From positions 186,001-250,000 of the forward strand of contig NZ_BMFW01000004.1 in NCBI RefSeq assembly GCF_014639275.1: a stretch of DNA of 64,000 nucleotides. Direction: 5' to 3'. This document shows positions 55,738 through 64,000 of the stretch, piece by piece; position 1 is the first letter of the stretch, and every line of letters starts with the position of its first letter. The notes beneath the pieces were generated by a model. That model worked only from the letters and a program-made list of their open reading frames with translations, did no database searches and had not been told where the DNA came from. This DNA is from Arthrobacter liuii. Its GTDB lineage: Bacteria; Actinomycetota; Actinomycetes; Actinomycetales; Micrococcaceae. The position numbers and the translations under genes were made by a program.

Positions 55738-56696
55738 AAGATAGCCGTCCCCAGCGCCTCGGCAGGCGGGCGTTCAGCGGCCTGGCCGCCGGGCTTGGCC
55801 TGGCAGTGGTGCTGTCCGCCTGCGGCGGTACGTCCGATCCGCTGAAAAACCCCCCGGCGTCCAGCAGCGGTGCGTCCGGTGGCGCCACCTCCCTGGTGGT
55901 GGGCTCCGCCGACTTCCCGGAGAGCCAGATTGTCGCCGAACTGTACGCCGGCGCGCTCAATGCCAACGGCATCACCGCCACCACCAAACCGAACATCGGC
56001 TCCCGCGAGGTCTACTTCAAGGCCGTCCAGGACGGTTCGGTGGACGTAGTGCCGGACTACAGCGGCAACCTGCTGCTGTACGTGAACAAGGCAGCCACGG
56101 AGGTCTCCGCAGGGGACATCGCCAAGGCTCTGCCCGGCAAACTGCCGGACGGGCTCGGCGTCCTGGACGCTTCCAAGGCTGAGGACAAGGACGCCATGGT
56201 GGTTACCAAGGCAACCGCGGAGAAGTACCAGCTGAAGTCCATTGAGGACCTGGCCAAGGTCTGCAGCCAGATCGTCGTGGGAGCCCCGGCCACGTTCGCC
56301 GAGCGCGCCTACGGACTGCCCGGACTGAAGAAGAACTACAACTGCGAGCCCAAGAAGCTGGAGCCCTTCAGCGACGGCGGCGGCCCGGTAACGCTCAAGG
56401 CGCTGCTGGAGGACAAGGTGCAGGTGGCCGATATCTACACCACCACTCCGTCCATCGCGGACAACGACCTCGTGGTGCTGGACGATCCCAAGAACAACTT
56501 CATCGCCCAGCAGGTGCTGCCGCTCTACAACAAGGCGAAGATGACCGACAAGGCAAAGCAGGCCCTGAATTCGGTCTCCAGCATCCTCACCACGGATGAC
56601 CTGATCAACCTCAACCGCGCGGTCAGCGGCAGCCAGAAGCAGGATGCCAAGACGGCAGCAGCCGCCTGGCTCAAGGACAAGGGCATCGTCAAGTAG
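55734..56696 (+). CDS. Glycine betaine/choline-type substrate-binding lipoprotein
   Basis: 320 residues, OpuAC fold (PF04069). Lipobox LSAC at about residue 29 after a Tat-like RRAFSGLAAGLGLAVVL signal (twin Arg before the hydrophobic stretch). VVGSADFPESQIVAELYAGAL starts the mature domain; aromatic residues for the quaternary-amine cage are plausible at VPDYSGNLLLYV. Last of the operon, then a strong hairpin. It delivers glycine betaine, choline or a related solute. Confidence 0.92.
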   Translation: MKDSRPQRLGRRAFSGLAAGLGLAVVLSACGGTSDPLKNPPASSSGASGGATSLVVGSADFPESQIVAELYAGALNANGITATTKPNIGSREVYFKAVQDGSVDVVPDYSGNLLLYVNKAATEVSAGDIAKALPGKLPDGLGVLDASKAEDKDAMVVTKATAEKYQLKSIEDLAKVCSQIVVGAPATFAERAYGLPGLKKNYNCEPKKLEPFSDGGGPVTLKALLEDKVQVADIYTTTPSIADNDLVVLDDPKNNFIAQQVLPLYNKAKMTDKAKQALNSVSSILTTDDLINLNRAVSGSQKQDAKTAAAAWLKDKGIVK

Positions 56697-56740
56697 GTTC
56701 GTGTTCCCTGCCCCTGGGCATGGCGCAGGTTGGTGATCAC

Positions 56741-56782
56741 GACGGCGGCTGCCGGACTTTCGAAGGTCCGGCAGCCGCCGTC
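56741..56782. terminator. Perfect 17-bp hairpin after the opuC-type operon
   Basis: GACGGCGGCTGCCGGAC (56741-56757) pairs perfectly with GTCCGGCAGCCGCCGTC (56766-56782), with loop TTTCGAAG. No T run follows, so it may work as an attenuator or RNA stabiliser as well as a terminator. Confidence 0.7.
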
Positions 56783-56825
56783 GGCATGTGGTGGACGTCT
56801 CAACAGCCATGGATCCTTCCTGTGG

Positions 56826-56831
56826 CATATT
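56826..56831 (+). promoter_or_regulatory. Candidate leaderless -10 box (CATATT)
   Basis: CATATT is 6 nt before the ATG at 56838; GAGGG in between could also serve as a short SD. Confidence 0.35.
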
Positions 56832-56837
56832 TGAGGG

Positions 56838-58058
56838 ATGGCAGAATTCAGGCAGTCCACGAAGCTCAACAACGTCCTATACGACATTCGTGGACCGATT
56901 CTCCAGGCCGCCCAGCAGATGGAGGCGGAGGGGCACCGGATCCTCAAGCTGAACATCGGAAATCCGGCGCCGTTTGGCTTCGAGGCGCCGGACGCCATCC
57001 TGGTGGACATGATCCGGCACCTGCCCCATGCCCAGGGCTACAGCGATTCCCGCGGCATCTTTTCCGCGCGCACCGCCGTCTCGCAGTACTACCAGACCCG
57101 CGGGATCCAGAACATCCACGTGGACGACATCTACCTGGGCAACGGCGTCAGCGAGCTCATCACCATGTCCCTGATGGCACTGCTGGATGCAGGCGACGAA
57201 GTGCTCATCCCCACGCCGGATTACCCGCTGTGGACCGCGTCCGTGGCGCTCGCCGGCGGCAAGCCTGTCCACTACCTCTGTGATGAGGAGTCAGGCTGGC
57301 AGCCTGACCTCGAGGACATGGAAGCCAAGATCACGCCCCGCACCAAGGGAATCGTGGTCATCAACCCGAACAACCCCACCGGTGCCGTGTACCCGGAGGA
57401 GACACTCAAGCGGATCGTGGCCCTTGCCGAAAAGCACGGCCTGGTCATCTTCGCCGACGAGATCTACGAAAAGATCCTCTACGAGGATGCCGTCCACGTG
57501 AACCTGGCCGGTCTCACCGGTGACCATGTCCTGTGCCTGACCTTCAGCGGCTTGTCCAAGGCTTACCGCGTCTGCGGCTACCGGGCTGGCTGGATGGCTA
57601 TTTCCGGGCCTAAGAAGGAGGCCGCTGACTACCTCGAAGGCATCAACCTCCTGGCCAACATGCGGCTGTGCGCCAACGTCCCGGCCCAGCACGCCATCCA
57701 GACGGCGCTGGGCGGCTACCAGAGCATCAACGACCTGATCCTCCCGGGCGGCCGGCTGCTGGAGCAGCGCAACAAGGCCTACGACATGTTGAACGCCATT
57801 CCCGGTGTCAGCACACAGCAGGCAAGGGGTGCCCTCTACCTCTTCCCGCGCCTCGACCCGGAGGTCTACCACATCCGGGACGACGAGAAGTTCGTCCTCG
57901 ACCTCCTGAGGGAACAGAAGATCCTGGTATCCCACGGCCGGGCGTTCAACTGGGTGCGCCCGGACCACTTCCGCATGGTGACGCTGCCTAACGTCAAGGA
58001 CATCGAAGAGGCCATCGGCCGGATGGGGGACTTCCTGGGCCGATATCAGGGGAACTAG
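56838..58058 (+). CDS. PLP-dependent aminotransferase (AlaA-type)
   Basis: 406 residues, class I/II aminotransferase. The PLP Lys is in FSGLSKAYRVCGYRAGWM; NPNNPTGAVYPEE and ADEIYEKILYED carry the cofactor-binding Asn, Asp and Tyr. The N-terminal LNIGNPAPFGFEAPDAI and the overall sequence match alanine-synthesising AlaA transaminases (pyruvate plus glutamate) rather than aspartate enzymes. Complete. Confidence 0.87.
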   Translation: MAEFRQSTKLNNVLYDIRGPILQAAQQMEAEGHRILKLNIGNPAPFGFEAPDAILVDMIRHLPHAQGYSDSRGIFSARTAVSQYYQTRGIQNIHVDDIYLGNGVSELITMSLMALLDAGDEVLIPTPDYPLWTASVALAGGKPVHYLCDEESGWQPDLEDMEAKITPRTKGIVVINPNNPTGAVYPEETLKRIVALAEKHGLVIFADEIYEKILYEDAVHVNLAGLTGDHVLCLTFSGLSKAYRVCGYRAGWMAISGPKKEAADYLEGINLLANMRLCANVPAQHAIQTALGGYQSINDLILPGGRLLEQRNKAYDMLNAIPGVSTQQARGALYLFPRLDPEVYHIRDDEKFVLDLLREQKILVSHGRAFNWVRPDHFRMVTLPNVKDIEEAIGRMGDFLGRYQGN

Positions 58059-58126
58059 GATTCGAGACAACAGCGCTGCAGGGCTATCGTCCGGCGGCTG
58101 GCTGCCCGAAACGGAAAGAGGCTTAG

Positions 58127-58981
58127 ATGGCGGATGTGGTGAAGTTCGACGAACACCCCTCGGACACGCTGAGGGCAGGGGCGAATTTCAACTTGGCCGG
58201 TATTGACCCGGCCTCCACGCCGGGGTACTCCGGGGACAAGGGCGCCGGCGAGAGCCTGCTCAGCGAACTCGACGGCAAGCTCACGCAGTTGCAGGAACAA
58301 CTCTTCGCAGAGTCCCGGACCGGCGGCAAAAAGCGCGTACTGCTTGTCCTGCAAGCGATGGACACTGCCGGCAAGGGCGGCATCGTGAACCATGTCATGG
58401 GCCAGATGAACCCACAGGGCGTGCAGTTCAAGGCATTCAAGGCGCCTACTCCCGAAGAGCAGTCGTACGATTTCCTTTGGCGGATTGAAAAGGAAGTACC
58501 CGCAGCGGGCATGGTGGGTGTCTTCGACCGTTCCCATTACGAGGACGTCCTGATCCACCGCGTGCACCGATGGGCGGATGCCGTTGAACTGGACCGCCGC
58601 TACCGGGCCATCAATGAGTTCGAGGCCCGGCAGACTGCGGCCGGAACGAAAATCATCAAGGTTATGCTGCACATCAGCCGCGACGAGCAACAGCAGCGGT
58701 TGCTCGCCCGGCTTGAGGACCCCTCGAAGCGCTGGAAATACAGCGGCAACGATCTTAAGGAGCGGGCGTTTTGGGATGACTACATGGACGCCTACCAGGC
58801 GGCCTTTGAGCGGACCAGCTCTGAGCACGCGCCATGGCATGTCATCCCGGCGAACAAGAAATGGTATGCGAGGATTGCCGTCCAGCAGTTGCTACTGGAC
58901 GCCCTGAACGGGCTGGCGCTCCAGTGGCCGGTCCCGGAAATTGACGTCGATATGGAACGCGAGCTGGTGCGGCGATCCTGA
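58127..58981 (+). CDS. Polyphosphate kinase 2 family protein
   Basis: 284 residues. P-loop LVLQAMDTAGKGGIVNHV, lid region PTPEEQSYDFLWRI, DRSHYEDVLIHRVH and the second half with RDEQQQRLLARLEDPSKRWKYS, all typical of the PPK2 class III subgroup (polyP:AMP/ADP phosphotransferase). It uses polyphosphate to phosphorylate nucleotides. The ATG has AAAGAGG upstream. Confidence 0.92.
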   Translation: MADVVKFDEHPSDTLRAGANFNLAGIDPASTPGYSGDKGAGESLLSELDGKLTQLQEQLFAESRTGGKKRVLLVLQAMDTAGKGGIVNHVMGQMNPQGVQFKAFKAPTPEEQSYDFLWRIEKEVPAAGMVGVFDRSHYEDVLIHRVHRWADAVELDRRYRAINEFEARQTAAGTKIIKVMLHISRDEQQQRLLARLEDPSKRWKYSGNDLKERAFWDDYMDAYQAAFERTSSEHAPWHVIPANKKWYARIAVQQLLLDALNGLALQWPVPEIDVDMERELVRRS

Positions 58982-59002
58982 CCCGGTGCTACCTCTTCGC
59001 GC

Positions 59003-59221
59003 TCACAGCGGCTGGTCCCGGGCGGCGGCCAGCCGTTTCCTTGCGCCTTCCAGCCACTCCTCGCAGCGTGCGGCCAGCGCCTCGCCACGCTCCCACAGGG
59101 CCAAGGATTCCTCCAGGCTTGCCCCTCCTGCCTCCAGCCTGCCCACCACTGCGATGAGCTGCTCCCGGGCCTCCTCGTAGCTAAGGGCTGCGACGTCCGG
59201 CTCTGGTTTCTGTTCGGTCAT
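59003..59221 (-). CDS. xseB: Exodeoxyribonuclease VII small subunit
   Basis: 72 residues, helical hairpin: [21 protein letters not shown], then [16 protein letters not shown]. Its ATG overlaps the xseA stop by 4 nt, which secures the pairing. Several XseB bind one XseA through its C-terminal coiled coil. Confidence 0.95.
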   Translation of the reverse strand: MTEQKPEPDVAALSYEEAREQLIAVVGRLEAGGASLEESLALWERGEALAARCEEWLEGARKRLAAARDQPL

Positions 59222-60555
59222 GCCTTCTCTTCCAATTCCTGGTGGTGGTCTGGGTTTCCTGCTTGCAGTGCTGCGCCGGTAGACGTGGCCCCGAAGCGGC
59301 CCTCCGCAACACGGATGCTCAGGGCCACGCCCGCCGGCGCTTCGGCGGGGCGCCGGACAACGGCGTGGCCGGCTTCGGCGATCCGGGCGGCCTGGTCACC
59401 TGCCAGTTCGACGACGGCGTACCCCCTGTCCAACGTCTTCTGCGGGGAGAGCGCGCGTACCTGGGCTTTCAGGTGCTCCAGCTGGTCAGCCGCCCGGACC
59501 ACCGTGGAGTTCACGGCAGCAGTAGAGCGCCGAAGCAGCCGCTCTACTTCCTCGGCCCGGACCGAGACCATGCCCTCGGGCGCGGCCATGACGGGGCGCG
59601 AATGCAGTGCTGCCAGCCGGTCGGCCTCCCGGTCCACCAGCCGTTCCATGCAGCGCCGCAGCTGTTCCCGAGCCTGGCGCACGCCAGCGAGTTCTTCGGA
59701 GACTTCGGGCACGATCCGCTTGGCGGCGTCGGTGGGGGTGGAGGCCCGAAGATCGGCCACATAATCCAGCAGCGGGCGGTCCGCCTCATGACCGATGGCG
59801 CTTACTATCGGAGTGGCGGCCGCGGCCACCGCCCGGATCAGCTCCTCGCTGTTAAACGGCAAAAGATCTTCCAGCGCCCCGCCACCCCGGGCGATGACGA
59901 TGACGTCCACTTCGGGCCGGGCGTCGAGTTCACGCAGTGCACGGACCACCTGGGCCACCGCGGTGTTCCCCTGGACAGCAACCTCGCGGATCTCAAACTC
60001 CACGGCGGGCCACCGGAGGGCCGCGTTACGAAGGATGTCCTTCTTTGCGTCCGAGTCACGGCCCGTGATCAGGCCAATGCGGTGCGGCAGCAGGGGCAGC
60101 GGCTTCTTCCGGGAGTCGGCGAACAGGCCCTCAGCCGCCAGGGCCTGGCGCAGCCGCTCAATCCTGGCCAGCAGGTCACCGAGTCCCACCGGGCGGATGT
60201 CCCGCACCAGCATGTTGAGCCTGCCGGTCTTGAGCCAGAATTCCGGTTTCAGCAGGGCCACCACCCGCGAACCGCGCTCCAGCGGAAGGTCCTGCCGCTC
60301 CAGCACCTTGGTCCAGACGGAAGCCGGAAGTGACACCTCTGCGTCCATGTCGCGAAGCGTGAGGTAGGCGTTGGTGCCGCGGCGGTTCAGCTCGATGACC
60401 TGGCCTTCCACCCACGCGGACGGAGTCCGGTCGATGTGGGCCTTCAGCTTCTGCGACAGCAACTGCAGCGGCCAGGGGTTCTCCGGGCTGGTCTCCGCGG
60501 CGGTGGCCGGCAAGGTTGTGGGAGCTGTATCTGGGAGGGACGCCTGGTCAGACAT
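59218..60555 (-). CDS. xseA: Exodeoxyribonuclease VII large subunit
   Basis: Degrades single-stranded DNA. 445 residues: N-terminal OB-fold ([22 protein letters not shown]), the catalytic domain with [14 protein letters not shown] and [54 protein letters not shown], then a coiled coil and the C-terminal [11 protein letters not shown] 60555 is preceded by AAGGACCGC. Confidence 0.95.
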   Translation of the reverse strand: MSDQASLPDTAPTTLPATAAETSPENPWPLQLLSQKLKAHIDRTPSAWVEGQVIELNRRGTNAYLTLRDMDAEVSLPASVWTKVLERQDLPLERGSRVVALLKPEFWLKTGRLNMLVRDIRPVGLGDLLARIERLRQALAAEGLFADSRKKPLPLLPHRIGLITGRDSDAKKDILRNAALRWPAVEFEIREVAVQGNTAVAQVVRALRELDARPEVDVIVIARGGGALEDLLPFNSEELIRAVAAAATPIVSAIGHEADRPLLDYVADLRASTPTDAAKRIVPEVSEELAGVRQAREQLRRCMERLVDREADRLAALHSRPVMAAPEGMVSVRAEEVERLLRRSTAAVNSTVVRAADQLEHLKAQVRALSPQKTLDRGYAVVELAGDQAARIAEAGHAVVRRPAEAPAGVALSIRVAEGRFGATSTGAALQAGNPDHHQELEEKA

Positions 60556-60713
60556 GCGGACGCCGTTGGGAGGCTGGTGCTGCGGGCATGCGGTCCTTCA
60601 ACTGTTGTGGGCGGTCAATCAACCTTATCCATAAGGTGTAGCACCGGGGACTGACAGGGACAGCCCCCGAGCCTGCCTAGGATGGTTAAGGATCCCAACC
60701 CGAAGGACCTGCT

Positions 60714-61565
60714 GTGCGCACTTTTATTTCTGCCATCGCCACTGTGCTGGGCATACTCCTGGCCGCCGTCGCCGTTCCCGCCATATGGGTGGACCGGAAC
60801 ATCGTCCAGGAAGACGGATTTGTCCGTCTTGCAGCTCCGCTCGGCAAGGACTCGGAATTCCAAAGGAGCCTGGCAGCGGCGGCAGTGGGAACGATCGATA
60901 CCCGGGCGGTTCCCGGTTTCCTGTCGGGGCTGGTCCAGCCGATGCTTGAGAAAGCAGCCGAGTCGCTGACCGGACTTCCCGGTTATCCGGCGGCCTGGGA
61001 AGAGACGCTTCGCCGAAGCCACCGCCTTAGTTTCGCGGACCCCGCGGCGGGGTCCCAGGGAGGCGCGTCGGCATCATCGCTGACCCTCGACGTCGCCCCT
61101 CTGGTTGCCCTCGGCTCGGAGGAGATTTCCCGGACCACCCACCTTCCCCTCAATCCGCCGGACCAGACGCTGATCAATGTCGGCCAGCCTGCACAAAGGG
61201 AGTGGACGGAGAGGCTGGCCACGTATGCGCCCATGGGCTACATCATGGCTGTTGGTTCGGCTGTAGCGTTCCTGCTGGCGCTCGTGGCGGCGCGCCGCCG
61301 GTGGACCGTGCTGCTGGCCGCCGGTCTTGGGGGACTGGCGCTCGCTGGACTGTGGGGGCTGGGCCTGCAGCTTGGCTCGGCACGGGCCCAGGCCACGGAC
61401 ACCGGCAATGCTGTGGCCAACATGTTCCGCGACCAGTTCCTGGCCGCAGCAGGCAAAGACTTCCAAACCTGGATAACCACTGCCGCGGTCACGGGCGGTG
61501 TCCTGGTGGCAGCAGGCATTGTGACGTTGTTCGCATCCCGGAAACGGGTGCGGACCAGCCGGTAG
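60714..61565 (+). CDS. Membrane protein of unknown function
   Basis: 283 residues. One N-terminal helix (IATVLGILLAAVAVPAIWV) anchors an extracytoplasmic domain of about 150 residues; three more helices follow (MGYIMAVGSAVAFLLALV, LLAAGLGGLALAGLWGL, TGGVLVAAGIVTLFA). Four-helix topology with a large loop is seen in many uncharacterised actinobacterial proteins. GTG start with GAAGGA 8 nt upstream and a TAGGAT -10 box at 60677-60682. It ends 9 nt before ispH and may be co-transcribed. Confidence 0.78.
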   Translation: MRTFISAIATVLGILLAAVAVPAIWVDRNIVQEDGFVRLAAPLGKDSEFQRSLAAAAVGTIDTRAVPGFLSGLVQPMLEKAAESLTGLPGYPAAWEETLRRSHRLSFADPAAGSQGGASASSLTLDVAPLVALGSEEISRTTHLPLNPPDQTLINVGQPAQREWTERLATYAPMGYIMAVGSAVAFLLALVAARRRWTVLLAAGLGGLALAGLWGLGLQLGSARAQATDTGNAVANMFRDQFLAAAGKDFQTWITTAAVTGGVLVAAGIVTLFASRKRVRTSR

Positions 61566-61568
61566 CAT
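61563..61568 (+). promoter_or_regulatory. Candidate -10 box (TAGCAT) for ispH
   Basis: TAGCAT is 6 nt before the ATG at 61575. The intervening GGAGGG could also act as an SD if the message is longer. Confidence 0.45.
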
Positions 61569-61574
61569 GGAGGG

Positions 61575-62654
61575 ATGACCACCTCGGCTGTATCCCTTTC
61601 GATGCCAACCATTCCCCGCAGGCGCCGCTCGCCCCAGGAAGTAGCTGCCGCGGCCCCCGTGAACGGCAGCAAGAAGGTGCTTCTGGCTGCTCCCCGCGGC
61701 TACTGCGCAGGCGTTGACCGGGCCGTGATCGCCGTGGAAAAGGCGCTGGAGCACTACGGTCCCCCCGTGTATGTCCGCAAGCAGATCGTCCACAACGTCC
61801 ACGTGGTCAGCTCGCTGGAGGAAAAAGGCGCCATCTTCGTGGACGAGACAGATGAGGTGCCCGAAGGCGCCCTGGTGATCTTCTCCGCCCACGGTGTTTC
61901 CCCGGCAGTGGTCGAATCCGCCGAAAGCCGGGGCCTGCGCACCATCGATGCCACCTGCCCGCTGGTCACCAAGGTGCACAAGGAAGCCGTCCGCTTCGCC
62001 AAGGACGATTTCGACATCCTCCTGATCGGCCACGACGGGCACGAGGAAGTGGAAGGCACCTCCGGTGAAGCGCCGGATCACATCCAGATCATCAATGGAC
62101 CCCACGAAGTGGACAAGGTGACTGTCCGCGACCCCGAAAAGGTCATCTGGCTTTCCCAGACCACACTGAGCGTGGACGAGACCATGGAGACCGTCCGGCT
62201 GCTCAAGGAGCGGTTCCCCACGCTGCAGGACCCGCCCAGCGACGACATCTGCTACGCCACCACCAACCGACAGGTGGCCATCAAGAAGATTGCGCCCAAG
62301 GCGGACTTGGTGATCGTGGTGGGCTCGGCCAACTCGTCCAACTCGGTCCGGCTGGTGGAGGTAGCACTCGAATACGGTGCAAAGGCCTCGTACCGGGTGG
62401 ACTTCGCTAACGAGGTTGACGAAGCCTGGTTTGAAGGCGTTGCCACCGTGGGCGTCACGTCCGGGGCTTCCGTTCCCGAGGTGCTGGTACAGGACGTCCT
62501 GACGCTCCTGGCAGACTACGGCTACGGCACCGTGGAGGAAGTGGTCACCGCAGAGGAAGACCTGCTGTTCTCGCTGCCCAAGGAGCTCCGTGCCACCCTG
62601 AAACAGGCCGGCGATGTCAGCCGTGCCTTGGGCGGGCGCCGGCCCCGCAGCTGA
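61575..62654 (+). CDS. ispH: 4-hydroxy-3-methylbut-2-enyl diphosphate reductase
   Basis: Last enzyme of the MEP isoprenoid pathway, an iron-sulfur protein. The three cluster Cys are in [13 protein letters not shown] (about residue 44), [14 protein letters not shown] (about 127) and [12 protein letters not shown] (about 226). [15 protein letters not shown] and the substrate Glu/Asn/Ser-rich [17 protein letters not shown] are intact. 359 residues with an extended N-terminus of about 30 residues compared with E. coli, common in actinobacteria. Confidence 0.97.
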   Translation: MTTSAVSLSMPTIPRRRRSPQEVAAAAPVNGSKKVLLAAPRGYCAGVDRAVIAVEKALEHYGPPVYVRKQIVHNVHVVSSLEEKGAIFVDETDEVPEGALVIFSAHGVSPAVVESAESRGLRTIDATCPLVTKVHKEAVRFAKDDFDILLIGHDGHEEVEGTSGEAPDHIQIINGPHEVDKVTVRDPEKVIWLSQTTLSVDETMETVRLLKERFPTLQDPPSDDICYATTNRQVAIKKIAPKADLVIVVGSANSSNSVRLVEVALEYGAKASYRVDFANEVDEAWFEGVATVGVTSGASVPEVLVQDVLTLLADYGYGTVEEVVTAEEDLLFSLPKELRATLKQAGDVSRALGGRRPRS

Positions 62655-62731
62655 AACGCAACCAGCTCTTCTACGACGGAAGGGGCCGCGCAGTCAGCAC
62701 TGCCGGGCCCGTTCTGCATCTCCGCGCTTCG

Positions 62732-63961
62732 TCAGGCTGCTTCCTCGTCGCCCTGGAGCTCGGGTGCAACCAGCGCCCGTGGTGTCACGTCCACCACGGG
62801 GGGTGTCACCAGGCCGGACTCCTCAAGGGTGTTGAGCTTCCGGGCCGTAGGCAGCACCCTGGCCTCCAGGGTGCCCACCATGGCGTTGTAGCGGTCCACC
62901 GACGACTTCAGTGAAGAACCGAGTTTGCCGACGTTTTCTCCCAGGGTTCCCATCCGGTCGTACAGCTGCCGTGCCAGTTCGAACAACTCGCGCGCGCTGT
63001 CCGTCAGGACGTCCTGCCGCCAGGTGAACGCCACCGACTTCAGCACGGCCAGCAGGGTGCTCGGTGACGCGAGGACCACGTTGCGGGACAGCGCGTGGTC
63101 CAGCAGCCCGGCGTCGGCCGTCAGCGCGGCAGCCAGGATGGATTCCGCCGGAATGAAGCAGACCACCAGTTCCGGGGAGTTCCCCGGGATGTCCCAGTAT
63201 TTCTTGGTACCCAGCGCGTCCACATGCGCCCTCAGTGCCTTGGCGTGCGCCGCCAGCAGGGCCTGCCGGTTCCGCCCGTCGTTGGCCGACGGCGATCCGG
63301 ACGGCTGGCCCAGGCGCGGATGCACCGCGCCCAGTTCCTGTGCCTCTAGATACGACGACAACGGGACTTTGGCGTCCACCACAAGCTGCTTTTCGCCCGG
63401 CAACTGCACCACCAGGTCCGGCCGGACGGCCGAGTCATGGCCCGCGCTGTGGACCTGCTCCACGAAGTCCACGTGGCGGAGCATGCCTGCAGCCTCCACC
63501 ACGCGCCGAAGCTGCACCTCGCCCCACTGGCCCCTGGCACTGTTGGAGCGCAGGGCCGATTCCAGCGCATGAGTGGACCGGATGAGCTGTTCATCGGAAA
63601 GCCTGGCCTCCTGCAGCTGCTGTGCCAGCTGGCCGTACTGTTCCACGCGGTCGCGCTCCAGCAGTGCCACCTGCTGCTGGACGGCGGAAAGCTTTTCGGC
63701 CACGGGCGCCAGGGCGCGCAATACGTTGCCGTCCTGCGTCCTGGCCTCGCCCAGCTCGCGGTTCTGCGCCGCCAAAAGCCGCCGCTCGGCGTCGGCCGCT
63801 GCCAGCTGCGCCGTGACTTCCGAAAGGCGTGACGACACCTGGTCGAAGTCCGCCTCCAAGCCATGGGAGTATCGGCGCAGGAAAAAATAGGTGGCCGCCG
63901 CGCCTGCAAGCGCACCGAGCAGCAGCATGAGAAGGGCAAGAATCAAGGCAAAAGCATCCAT
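62732..63961 (-). CDS. rmuC: DNA recombination protein RmuC homologue
   Basis: 409 residues from ATG 63961 (MDAFALILALLM). An N-terminal helix (ALILALLMLLLGALAGAAATYFFL) is followed by a coiled coil (residues 45-125) and the nuclease-like RmuC core: SNSARGQWGEVQLRRVVEAAG, RPDLVVQLPGEKQLVVDAKVPL and VVCFIPAESILAAAL, all family-typical, with the Asp and Lys of a PD-(D/E)XK-like site in VVDAKVPL. Proposed to limit DNA inversions in E. coli; mechanism unclear. ATG in-frame at 63994 is a less likely start. Confidence 0.92.
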   Translation of the reverse strand: MDAFALILALLMLLLGALAGAAATYFFLRRYSHGLEADFDQVSSRLSEVTAQLAAADAERRLLAAQNRELGEARTQDGNVLRALAPVAEKLSAVQQQVALLERDRVEQYGQLAQQLQEARLSDEQLIRSTHALESALRSNSARGQWGEVQLRRVVEAAGMLRHVDFVEQVHSAGHDSAVRPDLVVQLPGEKQLVVDAKVPLSSYLEAQELGAVHPRLGQPSGSPSANDGRNRQALLAAHAKALRAHVDALGTKKYWDIPGNSPELVVCFIPAESILAAALTADAGLLDHALSRNVVLASPSTLLAVLKSVAFTWRQDVLTDSARELFELARQLYDRMGTLGENVGKLGSSLKSSVDRYNAMVGTLEARVLPTARKLNTLEESGLVTPPVVDVTPRALVAPELQGDEEAA

Positions 63962-64000
63962 GGCTTCACTGTTGCACGGGCCTCTGACATTCATAGGCAG

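Overview
The window is a high-GC chromosomal segment from an actinobacterium of the Micrococcaceae, most probably Arthrobacter or Pseudarthrobacter. The evidence is the GC-rich third-position codon use, GTG and TTG starts, the GuaB/GuaB3 pair, a His-rich GroEL1-type chaperonin behind CIRCE operators, a galU-rimJ-sepX/glpR run next to a tRNA, and many genes whose start codon sits 6-7 nt after a TANNNT -10 box (leaderless promoters). No strain-level assignment is possible from the sequence alone.

Layout. 1-3917: alr (5' cut by the window edge), then an overlapping operon tsaE-tsaB-rimI-tsaD (t6A tRNA modification and ribosomal protein acetylation). 4029-9589: a YbdK-type carboxylate-amine ligase, a lipoprotein NagZ-like hexosaminidase, an AroE-like dehydrogenase, a THUMP-like methyltransferase and a small membrane protein. 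9656-11930: the HrcA/CIRCE-controlled groES-groEL operon. 11954-17023: a RibD/DHFR-like reductase, an ATP-dependent DNA ligase, a DUF389 membrane protein and a broken acyltransferase/SGNH gene. 17226-28144: guanine nucleotide genes guaB, guaB3 and guaA, interspersed with an ABC transporter, glpD, an orphan PTS EIIA, surf1 and a DUF3817 protein. 28228-36959: a 1403-residue SF1-helicase-like protein with a degenerate Walker A, a SAF protein, an fmdB-like zinc ribbon gene with its own CIRCE operator, 5-formyl-THF cyclo-ligase, galU, rimJ-like and sepX/glpR.

37056-42957 is an accessory island inserted at tRNA-Ala(CGC). A 48-bp direct repeat made of the tRNA 3' half marks both ends. No integrase is present. 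Inside are an intact two-module secreted protein, an intact S8 protease with LGFP repeats, an excisionase-like HTH remnant and a graveyard of fragments (nrdF, YdjM-type hydrolase, an unknown gene). 42957-52932 is still partly accessory: a DUF2235 hydrolase, a Pr6Pr membrane protein, a corA pseudogene, two Lrp regulators, two MFS transporters, a LysR regulator, a BadF-type sugar kinase and a pirin. 53172-56696 is an OpuC-type compatible-solute ABC operon. 56838-63961 is core again: an AlaA-type aminotransferase, PPK2, xseAB, a membrane protein, ispH and rmuC.

The strongest leads are the tRNA-Ala island with candidate integrase arm sites, the CIRCE element in front of fmdB, the recurrent leaderless promoter design, the Walker A Lys-to-Gln helicase-like protein, and four independent pseudogenes or remnants outside or inside the island. 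No CRISPR array, rRNA operon or intact prophage was seen.
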